Shown: positions 25,586 through 34,695 of the stretch, one piece after another | Numbering within the stretch: the stretch's first letter is position 1 | How the letters are laid out: every line of letters begins with the position of its first letter | Assembly: GCA_036005845.1 (NCBI GenBank) | Contig: DASYQD010000034.1 | Span: 1-52,064 of the forward strand | Direction of reading: 5' to 3' | From: DASYQD01 sp036005845 | Lineage (GTDB): Bacteria > Acidobacteriota > Thermoanaerobaculia > Multivoradales > JAIOJS01 | Length of the DNA: 52,064 bases | The notes under the pieces: model-generated | Seen by the model: only the letters and a program-made list of their open reading frames with translations | Told to the model about the DNA's origin: nothing | Database searches by the model: none | Program-made: the position numbers and the translations under genes

Positions 25586-26490
25586 AACGAAGCAAGCCCC
25601 CGGACCTCGAGTCGCTGCGCCAGGCGCCCGGCCGCGCCGGCCTGTCGGTGATCATCACCACCTTCAACGAGGAGGTGAACATCGCCGACTGCATCGAGTC
25701 GGTGCTGTGGGCCGACGAGATCCTCGTCGTCGACTCCTACTCGCGCGACCGCACGGTCGAGGTGGCGCGCGGCTACCCGGTGCAGCTGCTGCAGCGCGAG
25801 TACTTCGGTTCGGCGGCGCAGAAGAACTGGGCCATCGACCGCGCCACCAAGGACTGGGTGCTCATCGTCGACGCCGACGAGCGCGTGCCGCCGCCGCTCG
25901 CCGCCGAGATCCTGCGCACCCTCGCTTCGCCGCCGCCGGTCAACGGCTTCTCCATCCGCCGCGAGAACATCTTCATCGACCGCGTCATGCGCCATTCGGG
26001 GTGGTCGACCGACACCGTCATCCGCCTCTTCTGCCGCGACAAGGGACGCTACCCCAACCGCCGCGTGCACGCCGACCTGACGGTCGAAGGGCCGACGCCG
26101 CTGCTCAAGAACGCCTTCATGCACTACACCTTCCGCTCGTTCGACCAGTACTTCGACAAGTTCCTGAAGTACGCCGAGTGGGGCGCCGCGCAGGCCTACC
26201 GCGAAGGGCGCAGCGTCGGCGTGCTGGAGATCGCCGGCCGTCCGCTGTGGCGTTTCCTCCGTACCTACGTCGTCCAGCTCGGGTTCCTCGACGGCTTGCA
26301 TGGGCTGGTGCTGTGCACGCTGCAGGCGTTCGGGGTGTTCCTCAAGTACGCGCGGCTCTGGGAGTACCGGCTGCGGGCGCGGCGCGGCGAGGTGATCCAG
26401 CTGCCGGCCTTCGACGAGGACCCGCGGACGTGGCAGCGCCAGGATGGGGACAAGAACGGTCCGGAGGGGTCGCCGGCAGCGCCGGCATAG
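25582..26490 (+). CDS. Family 2 glycosyltransferase (LPS core/WaaE-LgtF-like)
   Basis: 302 residues from ATG 25582, overlapping the ymdB stop. A GT-A fold is indicated by SVIITTFNEEVNIADCIESV near 25, a DSYSRDRT nucleotide-binding segment, and the DxD motif in WVLIVDADERV near 95. The order and the later RxFxRxKGRYPNRRVHAD segment resemble the lipopolysaccharide core glucosyltransferase group. A C-terminal amphipathic stretch with basic residues may bind the membrane. The acceptor sugar is unknown. A PagL-like gene follows, which supports a lipid A or LPS role. Confidence 0.85.
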   Translation: MKRSKPPDLESLRQAPGRAGLSVIITTFNEEVNIADCIESVLWADEILVVDSYSRDRTVEVARGYPVQLLQREYFGSAAQKNWAIDRATKDWVLIVDADERVPPPLAAEILRTLASPPPVNGFSIRRENIFIDRVMRHSGWSTDTVIRLFCRDKGRYPNRRVHADLTVEGPTPLLKNAFMHYTFRSFDQYFDKFLKYAEWGAAQAYREGRSVGVLEIAGRPLWRFLRTYVVQLGFLDGLHGLVLCTLQAFGVFLKYARLWEYRLRARRGEVIQLPAFDEDPRTWQRQDGDKNGPEGSPAAPA

Positions 26491-26536
26491 GCGGAACGCG
26501 CTCGCGAAGGGCGAAAGCGGAGGGGAGGAGCGGAGG

Positions 26537-27124
26537 ATGGGTACCATCGCGTCATCGAGGCGGCGGCGCGCGGCAGTGCGCAGCGGGAGACGCGGCAGCT
26601 TCCACTGGCGAATCGCGCTGGGCGTCGCTGCGTGCCGCGCCGCCGGCCTGGCGGTGTTTTTCGCGCTGGCTGCCGCCCCGGCGCGCGCCGACTCCACGGC
26701 CGTCGCCGGCTTCGGCCTCGTCGGTCCCGACGAGGGCGACAGGCATTCCGCGGTGCTCGACCTCGAGTACCGGTTCAAGCCCTGGCGCCTGGGCATCGGC
26801 CCGGTGATCGGCGCCTCGGCCACCAGCGACGGCGGCGCCTACCTGCGCGCCGGCTTCTCGCGCGACTTCGCCTTCGCCGAGCGCTGGAACGCCAACATCA
26901 CCCTCGCCGGCGGCGGCTATCAGCCGGGGCACGGCAAGCGGCTCGGCAAGGGCTTCGAGTTCCGTTCGGCCATCGACGTGTCCTACGAGGCGCAGCCCGG
27001 CGTGCGCCTGGGCGCGGCGCTGGCGCACCTCTCCAACGCCGGCTTGAGCGACAGCAACCCGGGCGTCGAGACCATCACCATCACCATCGCTTTCACGCCC
27101 AGCCGCATGATCCAGCGGCGCTGA
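26537..27124 (+). CDS. Lipid A 3-O-deacylase (PagL)-like outer-membrane protein
   Basis: 195 residues from ATG 26537, preceded by GGGGAGGAGCGGAGG. The N terminus has about 30 basic residues before a hydrophobic signal (AAGLAVFFALAAAPARA). The mature part of about 140 residues alternates strands as an eight-stranded barrel. The C-terminal segment has the PagL hallmark, a His-Ser pair in AHLSNAGLSDSNPGVETITI, where PagL has its catalytic His-Ser. PagL removes a lipid A acyl chain in the outer membrane. Overall similarity is modest, so activity is inferred from the motif. Confidence 0.75.
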   Translation: MGTIASSRRRRAAVRSGRRGSFHWRIALGVAACRAAGLAVFFALAAAPARADSTAVAGFGLVGPDEGDRHSAVLDLEYRFKPWRLGIGPVIGASATSDGGAYLRAGFSRDFAFAERWNANITLAGGGYQPGHGKRLGKGFEFRSAIDVSYEAQPGVRLGAALAHLSNAGLSDSNPGVETITITIAFTPSRMIQRR

Positions 27125-27159
27125 GGCGCTGTGCTACGCTGCCTCGCGGAGGAGCTGCG

Positions 27160-27411
27160 ATGGCGGTCGACCCCGAGCTGCTGGAGATCCTGGTCTGCCC
27201 CAAGAGCAAGGGGCCGCTGGAGCTCGTCGAGCTGCCGGCCGAGATCCGGCGCACGGTCGCCGACAAGTACCGCGAGCACTTCCGCGACGAGGAGCCGGTC
27301 GTCGAGCAGGCGCTCTACTGCGCCACCTCGGGCCTCGTCTACCCGATCGTTTCCGACATCCCGATCATGCTCATCGACGAGGCGCTGCCGGCGTCGGTGA
27401 TCGGGCGGTAG
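27160..27411 (+). CDS. Trm112/YcaR-family small protein with a degenerate zinc ribbon
   Basis: 83 residues from ATG 27160 behind GCGGAGGAG. It shows the family frame LLEILVCPKSKGPLEL at the N terminus and GLVYPIVSDIPIMLIDEA at the C terminus. Each zinc knuckle keeps only one Cys (CPKS; YCATS) where the canonical form has CxxC, and about 25 residues rich in charges are inserted between them. Trm112 proteins act as small partners of methyltransferases; the bacterial role is unsettled. It sits 9 bases before ispA. Confidence 0.85.
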   Translation: MAVDPELLEILVCPKSKGPLELVELPAEIRRTVADKYREHFRDEEPVVEQALYCATSGLVYPIVSDIPIMLIDEALPASVIGR

Positions 27412-27420
27412 CGGCGCATC

Positions 27421-28350
27421 GTGGCTGAGCCGGCCGCGCCGGAGGCGCGCGCGGCGTTTCTGACGTTCCAGGCGTGGCTGGCGGCGCTGCGGCCGGCGAT
27501 CGACGCGACGTTGGATGGCGTGCTGCCGGCCGGGAACGAGCCGCCGGCACGGCTGCATCAGGCGATGCGCTACAGCGCGCTGGCGCCTGGCAAGCGCATC
27601 CGGCCGGCGCTCGCCGTGCTCGCCGGCGAAGCGCTGGGCGCGTCGCGCGAAGAGTTGCTACCGGCTGCCGTCGCGCTGGAGCTCATCCACGCCTACAGCC
27701 TCGTCCACGACGACCTGCCGGCGCTCGACGACGACGACCTGCGCCGCGGCCGGCCGACGCTGCACAAGCAGTACGACGAAGCGACGGCCATCCTCGCCGG
27801 CGACGCCCTGCTGACGCTCGGCCTCACGCTGCTCGCGCGCGAGCCCGCGAGCGCGTCGAGCGAGACGCGCCGCCGCGCCGTCGAGCTCGTCGGCACGGCC
27901 ATCGGCACCGCCGGCATGATCGGCGGCCAGATGGAAGACCTCGAGGCCGAGCGCGAGTGGCCGGCGTCGCCGGCGGAAGCGCTGGAGCGCATTCATCGAG
28001 GCAAGACCGGCGCGCTGCTGACGGCGGCGCTGCGGCTTGGTGGCCTGCTCGGCGGTGGAGACGACGCGATCGACGGAAAGCTGCAGGCGCTCGGCGAGCG
28101 CCTCGGCCTCATGTTCCAGATCGCGGACGACGTCCTCGACGTCGAGAGCACCGCCGAGCAGCTCGGCAAGCGCGCCGGGAAGGACGCCGCGGCGAAGAAG
28201 CTGACCTTCCCCGGTCTCTATGGTGTCGAGCAGAGCCGGCGCCGGTTGGGTGATCTGCGCAAGGAAGCACTCGCCATCGCCGGCGAGCTTCCCGGCGCCG
28301 CATCGCCCTGGATCGGGTTGGTGGAGTACCTCGCCGGCCGCGAGGCGTAG
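27421..28350 (+). CDS. ispA: Polyprenyl (farnesyl/geranyl) diphosphate synthase
   Basis: 309 residues from GTG 27421. The first Asp-rich motif is HDDLPALDDDDLRRGRPT near 95-112 and the second FQIADDVLD at 232-240, both complete. GKRIRPALAVLAGEAL near 58 is the substrate-binding lysine/arginine segment. It condenses isopentenyl diphosphate with allylic diphosphates in the cytosol. In many bacteria ispA is followed by dxs, then tlyA and nadK; here tlyA and nadK follow but dxs is absent and a reverse-strand membrane protein gene takes its place. Confidence 0.93.
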   Translation: MAEPAAPEARAAFLTFQAWLAALRPAIDATLDGVLPAGNEPPARLHQAMRYSALAPGKRIRPALAVLAGEALGASREELLPAAVALELIHAYSLVHDDLPALDDDDLRRGRPTLHKQYDEATAILAGDALLTLGLTLLAREPASASSETRRRAVELVGTAIGTAGMIGGQMEDLEAEREWPASPAEALERIHRGKTGALLTAALRLGGLLGGGDDAIDGKLQALGERLGLMFQIADDVLDVESTAEQLGKRAGKDAAAKKLTFPGLYGVEQSRRRLGDLRKEALAIAGELPGAASPWIGLVEYLAGREA

Positions 28351-28359
28351 CGAACGGCA

Positions 28360-28917
28360 CTACCGTTCGAGCACGGCGAGCGCGAGGCGCCGGCCGAGCT
28401 CGGTGCCGGGGCCGTAGACGGCGTGGGCGCCGGCGGCGCGCAGGTGCACGGGCAGGGGAGTGCGCGTCGGCGGCGGCGAGAGGCGAAGGACGGGGATGGC
28501 GATCTCGTCGAAGAGAAGCCATGCGAGGCCGCCGAACGCCAGGCCCATGCCCGCGGTCACCAGCTTGTGGCGGGCGGCGAGCGCGCCGTAGAGGGCGCCC
28601 ATGGCGCTGCCGAAGACGTAGTGCGTGATCGGACCGGCGAGCTCCTTGGCTCGCCGCGACATCTCGATGCCGAGGGCGTTGGCGACCCGCTCCACCATTT
28701 CGACGGTCGCGTCGTCCTGGCCGCCCTCCCGATCCTCGTGGGCCGCGTCGCGATCGCCGCGCTCGACCGAATGCTGCGGGTGGTGCGGATGCGGATCGAG
28801 CCCGATCTCGTCGAGCACCCGCAGGAACAGGGTCATCGCGTACGACGCCGCGAGCCCGCCCACGGCTCCGGCCACCATTCCTTGTGCTCTGCTGCCGCAA
28901 GCGTGGGTGCCTCGCAT
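28360..28917 (-). CDS. DUF1440-like membrane protein
   Basis: 185 residues from ATG 28917; a second in-frame ATG at 28878 would begin MVAGAVGGLAASYAMTLFLR and may be the true start. About four hydrophobic segments are seen (VAGAVGGLAASYAMTLFLRV; YVFGSAMGALYGALAA; AGMGLAFGGLAWLLFDEIAI). Between the first two is a loop rich in His, Asp and Glu (DPHPHHPQHS). The HYVFGSAMGALYG segment resembles YagU-type DUF1440 inner-membrane proteins. It lies on the minus strand inside an otherwise rightward ispA-tlyA-nadK cluster. Function unknown. Confidence 0.65.
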   Translation of the reverse strand: MRGTHACGSRAQGMVAGAVGGLAASYAMTLFLRVLDEIGLDPHPHHPQHSVERGDRDAAHEDREGGQDDATVEMVERVANALGIEMSRRAKELAGPITHYVFGSAMGALYGALAARHKLVTAGMGLAFGGLAWLLFDEIAIPVLRLSPPPTRTPLPVHLRAAGAHAVYGPGTELGRRLALAVLER

Positions 28918-28974
28918 GGAATAGCCCGCGAGCAATCCACGCGCCAGCGACCCACCGCTGCTAGCCTCGCCACG

Positions 28975-29706
28975 ATGCGTCTCGACCAGCTCTTGGCGGC
29001 GCGTCGGCTGTTCGCCAGCCGCGAGCAGGCGCGCCGCGCGGTGATGGCCGGCGAGGTGCGCGTCGCGGGGCAAGTGGTCGACAAGCCCGGCGCCTCCGTT
29101 GCCGACGACGCGCCGCTCGAGGTCGCCGCCCACCCACCCTTCGTGTCGCGCGGTGGCCTCAAGCTCGCCGCGGCGCTCGATCACTTCCACGTCGACGTCA
29201 CCGGCCGCGTCTGCCTCGACGTCGGCGCCTCGACCGGCGGCTTCACGGACTGCCTGCTGCAACGCGGCGCCGCGCGCGTCTACGCGCTCGACGTCGGCCG
29301 CGGGCAGCTCGACTGGCGGTTGCGGCAAGATCCGCGCGTCATCACCATCGAAGGCGTCAACGCGCGCCACCTCGCCGCCGACGCGCTGCCCGAGCGCTGC
29401 GACCTCGCCACCGTCGACGTGTCCTTCATCTCGCTGCTCAAGGTCGTGCCGCCGCTGCTGCCGCACCTGCGCCCAGGCGCGCTGCTCGTCACGCTCGTCA
29501 AGCCGCAGTTCGAGGCCGGCCGCGCCGCCATCGGCAAGGGCGGCATCGTGCGCGACGAGGCGGTGCGCCGCCAGGTGATCGACGAGCGCGTCGCGCAGCT
29601 CGCCGCGCTCGGCCTCGAGCGCCGCGGCCTCATCGACTCGCCGGTCGCCGGCGCCGAGGGCAACGTCGAGGCGCTGGCGGCGTTCGCGACGCCCGCTCAG
29701 CCATAA
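28975..29706 (+). CDS. tlyA: TlyA-family rRNA methyltransferase (S4 plus FtsJ domains)
   Basis: 243 residues from ATG 28975. The S4 RNA-binding domain (MRLDQLLAARRLFASREQAR, residues 1-60) is followed by an FtsJ-type Rossmann methyltransferase: SRGGLKL near 60, the SAM loop CLDVGASTGGFTDCLLQRGA at 80-99, and the later KPQFEAGR and GAEGNVEALA. TlyA 2'-O-methylates 16S and, in some species, 23S rRNA. Its stop is 9 bases from the nadK start. Confidence 0.93.
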   Translation: MRLDQLLAARRLFASREQARRAVMAGEVRVAGQVVDKPGASVADDAPLEVAAHPPFVSRGGLKLAAALDHFHVDVTGRVCLDVGASTGGFTDCLLQRGAARVYALDVGRGQLDWRLRQDPRVITIEGVNARHLAADALPERCDLATVDVSFISLLKVVPPLLPHLRPGALLVTLVKPQFEAGRAAIGKGGIVRDEAVRRQVIDERVAQLAALGLERRGLIDSPVAGAEGNVEALAAFATPAQP

Positions 29707-29715
29707 TACGCGGCC

Positions 29716-30609
29716 ATGACGCCAGAGGCCGGAGAGGCTGCGGCGACCCTCCTCGACCCGAACGAGTTCCGGCGCGTCGGCGTGGTGGCCAAGGCGGGCA
29801 GCGAAGAGGCCCTGCGCACGGCCGCCGAGCTCGACGAGTGGCTGTCGCGGCGCGGCATCGACGTGCGGCTGGTGGAGGCGAGCCTGCCGGGCGGCGTCGA
29901 AGGCGCGCGCCCGGTCTTGCAGGGCAGCGACCTCGACCTCGTCGTCGTGCTCGGCGGCGACGGCACGCTGCTGTCGGTGGCGCGCGCGCTCGAGCGCCCG
30001 ACTCCGATCCTCGGCGTCAACATGGGCAGCCTCGGCTTCCTCACCGAGGTCAACCGCGGCGACCTCTACCCGACCATGGTGCGCGTGCTCGCCGGCCAGT
30101 ACGCGCTCGAAGAGCGGTCGCTGCTGCGCACGGAGGTCCAGCGCAGCAACGGCGAGTCGCGGGTCTACCGCGTGCTCAACGACGCGGTGATCGCCAAGAC
30201 CGCGCTCGCGCGCATCATCGAGCTGGCGTTGGAAGTCGACGGCAACCTGGTCGGCAACTTCCGCGCCGACGGGCTCATCATCTCCACCCCCACCGGCTCG
30301 ACCGCCTACAATCTCTCGGCCGGCGGACCGATCCTCTTCCCCCAGCTCCCGGTGTCGGTGATCACGCCCATCTGCGCTCACACCCTGTCGCTGCGGCCGC
30401 TGGTCGTGCCCGACAAGAGCCGTATCGAGGTGACGCTCCACACCGAGCGCGAGGAGGTCTACCTCACCCTCGACGGCCAGGAGGGCGCCGAGCTGCACTA
30501 TCGCGACAAGGTCTTGATCGGTCGCAGCGACACCGTCGTGCACCTGGTCAAGGCCGCCGATCGCACCTTCTACGAGAGCCTGCGCGGCAAGCTGCGCTGG
30601 GGCGGGTAG
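29716..30609 (+). CDS. nadK: NAD kinase
   Basis: 297 residues. GGDGTLLSVARAL near 81 is the catalytic Gly-Gly-Asp motif. NMGSLGFLTEVNRGDLYPTM follows, and DGLIISTPTGSTAYNLSAGG near 185 is the NAD-binding conserved motif. It phosphorylates NAD to NADP in the cytosol. The stop codon is directly followed by the TTG start of tamB. Confidence 0.95.
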   Translation: MTPEAGEAAATLLDPNEFRRVGVVAKAGSEEALRTAAELDEWLSRRGIDVRLVEASLPGGVEGARPVLQGSDLDLVVVLGGDGTLLSVARALERPTPILGVNMGSLGFLTEVNRGDLYPTMVRVLAGQYALEERSLLRTEVQRSNGESRVYRVLNDAVIAKTALARIIELALEVDGNLVGNFRADGLIISTPTGSTAYNLSAGGPILFPQLPVSVITPICAHTLSLRPLVVPDKSRIEVTLHTEREEVYLTLDGQEGAELHYRDKVLIGRSDTVVHLVKAADRTFYESLRGKLRWGG

Positions 30610-33600
30610 TTGGGGGAACCCGAGCCGGAGGCGAGACCCCGGCGCCGGGGCGACCGACGCTCGGGCGTCGATCGGCGGCGGGCCGACAAGGGACCGCCCG
30701 AGGGCGTGCCGGAGCGCCGCCGGGGCGAGCGGCGCATGCGGGAACGGCGCACACCTGGGCGGGTTCGGCGCTGGATCGTGCGGCCGTTCATCTGGCTGCT
30801 GGTGCTCGTGGTCGTGTTGCTGGCGGCGGCGATCTGGTACCTCTACCGCCCGGCGGTGCAGCGCGACGTGCTGCTGCGCCTCATCCCGCGCATCGAGGCC
30901 TTCATCGGCCGCGACGTGCGCGTCGGCCAACTGCGCTACAGCCTCTTCCCGCTCTGGCTCGAGCTGCGCGACGTCAGCGTCGCCGGTCCCAACCCCGGCG
31001 ACCCGCCGATCCTCACCGTGCGACGGATCTACGCGCAGGCCGAGCTGCGCAGCCTGCGCCGGCAGATCCTGCAACTGACCGAGGTGCAGGCCGAAGGCGT
31101 CGACGTCTACGTCGACCGCTTCCTCGACGGCAGCGACAACTGGCCGCGCCGCAACAGCGAGGGCGCGCCGTCGAGCAAGAAGCCGTGGGAGCTCGACATC
31201 ACCTCCTTCACCGTCACCGACAGCGTGCTGCGCTTCCGCGACGAGACGGTGCCGATGGACCTCGACGCGCGGCACGTCCGAGTCGCGCTGCTCGGCATGG
31301 GCGGCACCGACCTGCAAGGGCGCGCCGTCGCCGAGGCGGTCACCGTCAAGCTGCCGCACGCCAACCCGTACACGGCCGCCATCTCCGGCAAGATCGCCGT
31401 GCACCGCGACGGACTGGAGATCGTCAACGCGCGCGCCAGCTCTCCCGAAGCGGCGGTGTTGGGCCGCGGCCTGGTGCGCTGGCGGGGCGACAAGCGCGTC
31501 GACATCAAGCTCAACGGCAGTGTCTCGGCCGACGTCTTCCAACGCCTCGGCTACATCGAGGACCAGGTCGACGGCTGGTTCCAGGTCGACGGCTCGGTGG
31601 GCTGGAAGCCGGGCGTGTGGGGCTTCCGCGGCCAAGCGCGCGCCTCGCGCCTGCGCGCCCTCGACTGGGAGCTCAGCGGCGTCGAGGCCTCGATCGTCGG
31701 CGACCGCAACGCGGTGTGGGCCGACGTCGACCGCGCCCGCTACGGCGGCGGCGGCGTCACCGGCTGGGTGGAGGTGTCGCTGCCCAAGCACGACGGCAAG
31801 AAGGACGACGTGCGGCGCACGCGCATGCAGCTTCGCCTCGAAGGCATCGACGCCGAGAAGTTCCTCGACGACTCGCGCATCCCGGTGGGCGACCTCGCCG
31901 CACGCATCGGCGGCACGCTCGACTACCACTTCGCCGAGACCGACTGGCGTCATGGCTCGGGCGTCGCCGACATGCGTGTCACCGGCGACTCGCGACAGGG
32001 GCACGGCCTGGCGGTGGCCGGCGCCCTGCCGCTGGTCATCGAGCGCGGCGTCGTCAGCACGCAGGGCGTGCGGCTGGTCGGACCGGGGCAGGAGGTGACC
32101 GCCGCCGCCCGCTACGAGCTGCCGAGCGAGAGCGGCAGCATCGACTACCACCTGCAGAGCACCGACCTCGGGCCGCTGGCCCAGGCGCTGCCGGTGTCGC
32201 CGGCGGCCGACGGCGGCGCGCCGCTCTGGCTGCCGACGAAGGGCGCCGGCGAGCTCTCGGGCACGCTGCTCTTGGCGCCCAAGAACACCTCCACCGATCT
32301 CCACCTCGCGCTCACCGATGCGGTCGCGCGCGGCATCTCGGCCGACCGCGCCACCGGCGTCGTGGCGCTCGACGGCAACGCGGTGGAGCAGATGCGACTC
32401 GAGCTGGCGAAAGGAAACGGCGCGGCGATCATCGCCGGCCGCGTCGAGTACGCCAAGGGCGCGCCGTGGAACATGGACCTCGACGTCGCCGGCTGGCCGG
32501 TGCAGGACGCGCAGCCGTGGCTGGAGTTCGACCTGCCGGCGACCGGGCCGTTCACCGGCCAGGTGACGCTGGGCGGTGCCGGCAAGTCGAGCCGCGGTGA
32601 GATCGCCGGCGAGATCGCGCCGGGCACCGTGTTCGACGTGCCCGTCGACCGGCTGCGCACGCGCATGCGCTGGGACGACGAGGCCCTGCACATGGAGCAG
32701 CTCGCGGCGGTGGCGCCGGCCGGCGAGGCGACGCTCGAGGGCACCATGGCCTTCCCCGGCCACGAGCTGCAGATGACGCTGGCGGCGAGCAGCCTCGACG
32801 CCTCGAAGCCGCCGCTCCGCGACCTGCTCGGCGGCGTCGACGGCGCGCTGTCGTTCGCCGGCACCATCGAGGGCACGCTCGAGAAGCCGGCGATCCGCGG
32901 CGACCTCGTCGGCGAGCGGCTGGCGCTCGCCGGCCGGCCGCTCGGCGAGGACGGCCGCGCCGCGCTCCACGTCGACTGGAACGGCACGCAGCTGCAGGCG
33001 AACGGCTCGGTGCTCGGCCTGGCGAAGCTCTCCGGCGGCGGCGCTTTCGACCTCGACCGCGCCGACCTCACCTTCGGCGTGCAGGTCGACGAGCTCGGCG
33101 CGCTCGCCGGCTTCGCGCCGGAAGGGACGCCCGAGATCCACGGCAACGCGGCGGGCGAGCTGCGCATCACCGGGCCGCTCACCGCGCCGGAGCTCGGCCT
33201 GCGGCTAGACCGCCTGGAGGCCAACGTCGGCGGCACGCCGCTCGTGGCGCGGCGGCCGGTGCGCCTGCGCCTCGCCGAGCTCGACCGCGGCGGCCGGCTC
33301 TTCTTCGATTCGCTCTACCTCGGCACGGCGGAGGGCGAGAGCGAGGTGGTGGCGGCCGGCAGCGCCGGCCTCGCCGCCGGCGCGCCGCTCGATCTGCGCC
33401 TCCAGGGGGTCATCGAGAACGAGTGGTTGAAGCCGCTGCTCCCCGGCTTCGAGCTTTCCGGCAGCAGCGACGTGCTCGCCACCATCCGCGGCACGCCCGA
33501 GGCGCCGAAGGTCAACGGCCAGGCGTCGCTGCGGCCAGGCGTGCAGCTCACTTCCTCGGCGCTGCCGGCGCCGATCACCGGCGTGCACGGCGTGGCGCTC

Positions 33601-34695
33601 TTCTACCCCGACCGCCTCGTCGTCGACCAGTTCCAGGGCGAGATGGGCGGCGGCACCTTGCAGGCGACCGGCACCCTCGAGTGGCCGCGTCCCGACCGTC
33701 CCACCTCGGCGCGCTTCCAGGTGGCGCTGCGCAAGGTGGCGATGAATTACCCCGAAGGGTGGAGCTCGCGGGGCGACGCCGATCTGGTGTGGTCGATCGC
33801 CGGCGACGAGCAGTCGATCCGCGGCCAGGTCGTGCTCGACCGCGCGCTCTACCTGCGCGACGTCGACGTCGGCCTCGTGCCCCTGCTGCAGAAGTTCTTC
33901 CGCAAGCAGCGCCAGGAAGTGGCGGTCGCCGACGAGAAGCTGCGCGACGTGCAGCTCAACCTGCAGGTGCAGGCGCCGGGCACCGTGCGCATCAAGAACA
34001 ACCTCGCCGACATGAAGGGCAGCGCCGAGCTCACCGTGCGCGGCACGCTGGCCGGCCCGATCATCTACGGCCGCGTCGAGGCCGAGCCCGGCGGGCGCCT
34101 CGTCTATTCGGACAACGACTACCGCATCGAGCGCGCCACCTTGACGTTCGCGAACCCGTATCGCGTCGAGCCGCTGTTGGATCTCGTCGCCACGACGCGC
34201 GTGGCGAGCTACGACGTGCGGCTGGCGCTCTTCGGCAACCTGGAGCGGCTGAACGCGACCTTCTCCTCCGACCCGCCGCTGCCCGACCTCGAGGTGTTGT
34301 CGCTGCTGCTGTCGGGCGCGCCGGGGCGGCTCGAGGACGAGCTGTCGCAGCTGCGCGGGCCGCAGCAGCAGACGACGACCGACAACTCCGCGGCGGAGGG
34401 GCTGCTGCTCGGCCAGGCGGCGTCGGCGATCACCCAGCGCGTGGGAAGCCTCTTCGGCGTCGACGCCTTCCGCATCGAGCCGCTGTCGCGCAGCGGCGAG
34501 TCGGTGTCGTCGGCGCGCGTCACCGTCGGCAAGCGCATCTCGCGCCGCGTCTACCTCACTTATTCATACGACCCGTCGTCGACCGGCGGCCAGCGCTTCC
34601 AGGTGCAGTGGCAGGTGGGGCAGGGGCTGTCGGTGTTGCTGACGCAGGAACAGGACTCGTACGCCGTGGATGTGTTGTGGGAGCACAGGTTTTGA
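30610..34695 (+). CDS. tamB: TamB-like inner-membrane protein (AsmA/DUF490 family)
   Basis: 1361 residues from TTG 30610, directly after the nadK stop; ATG 30736 would remove 42 residues. The cytoplasmic tail is extremely basic with repeated DRRSG and ERRRGERR units. A membrane segment follows (WLLVLVVVLLAAAIWYLYRP), then about 950 residues of beta-helical AsmA-like sequence, and a C-terminal DUF490 domain (about 1040-1361: VRIKNNLADMKGSAELTVRG, VYLTYSYDPSSTGGQRFQVQ). TamB-type proteins form a hydrophobic groove across the periplasm for lipid or protein transport. The stop overlaps the TTG of tamA (TTGA). Confidence 0.92.
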   Translation: MGEPEPEARPRRRGDRRSGVDRRRADKGPPEGVPERRRGERRMRERRTPGRVRRWIVRPFIWLLVLVVVLLAAAIWYLYRPAVQRDVLLRLIPRIEAFIGRDVRVGQLRYSLFPLWLELRDVSVAGPNPGDPPILTVRRIYAQAELRSLRRQILQLTEVQAEGVDVYVDRFLDGSDNWPRRNSEGAPSSKKPWELDITSFTVTDSVLRFRDETVPMDLDARHVRVALLGMGGTDLQGRAVAEAVTVKLPHANPYTAAISGKIAVHRDGLEIVNARASSPEAAVLGRGLVRWRGDKRVDIKLNGSVSADVFQRLGYIEDQVDGWFQVDGSVGWKPGVWGFRGQARASRLRALDWELSGVEASIVGDRNAVWADVDRARYGGGGVTGWVEVSLPKHDGKKDDVRRTRMQLRLEGIDAEKFLDDSRIPVGDLAARIGGTLDYHFAETDWRHGSGVADMRVTGDSRQGHGLAVAGALPLVIERGVVSTQGVRLVGPGQEVTAAARYELPSESGSIDYHLQSTDLGPLAQALPVSPAADGGAPLWLPTKGAGELSGTLLLAPKNTSTDLHLALTDAVARGISADRATGVVALDGNAVEQMRLELAKGNGAAIIAGRVEYAKGAPWNMDLDVAGWPVQDAQPWLEFDLPATGPFTGQVTLGGAGKSSRGEIAGEIAPGTVFDVPVDRLRTRMRWDDEALHMEQLAAVAPAGEATLEGTMAFPGHELQMTLAASSLDASKPPLRDLLGGVDGALSFAGTIEGTLEKPAIRGDLVGERLALAGRPLGEDGRAALHVDWNGTQLQANGSVLGLAKLSGGGAFDLDRADLTFGVQVDELGALAGFAPEGTPEIHGNAAGELRITGPLTAPELGLRLDRLEANVGGTPLVARRPVRLRLAELDRGGRLFFDSLYLGTAEGESEVVAAGSAGLAAGAPLDLRLQGVIENEWLKPLLPGFELSGSSDVLATIRGTPEAPKVNGQASLRPGVQLTSSALPAPITGVHGVALFYPDRLVVDQFQGEMGGGTLQATGTLEWPRPDRPTSARFQVALRKVAMNYPEGWSSRGDADLVWSIAGDEQSIRGQVVLDRALYLRDVDVGLVPLLQKFFRKQRQEVAVADEKLRDVQLNLQVQAPGTVRIKNNLADMKGSAELTVRGTLAGPIIYGRVEAEPGGRLVYSDNDYRIERATLTFANPYRVEPLLDLVATTRVASYDVRLALFGNLERLNATFSSDPPLPDLEVLSLLLSGAPGRLEDELSQLRGPQQQTTTDNSAAEGLLLGQAASAITQRVGSLFGVDAFRIEPLSRSGESVSSARVTVGKRISRRVYLTYSYDPSSTGGQRFQVQWQVGQGLSVLLTQEQDSYAVDVLWEHRF

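Noticed and set aside
28360..33141. A 1593-codon open frame on the minus strand
   Set aside because: Only the last 185 codons look like a gene (DUF1440-like). The rest is antisense to tlyA, nadK and tamB, with Arg/His/Val/Ala-rich composition typical of the complement of GC-rich coding DNA.
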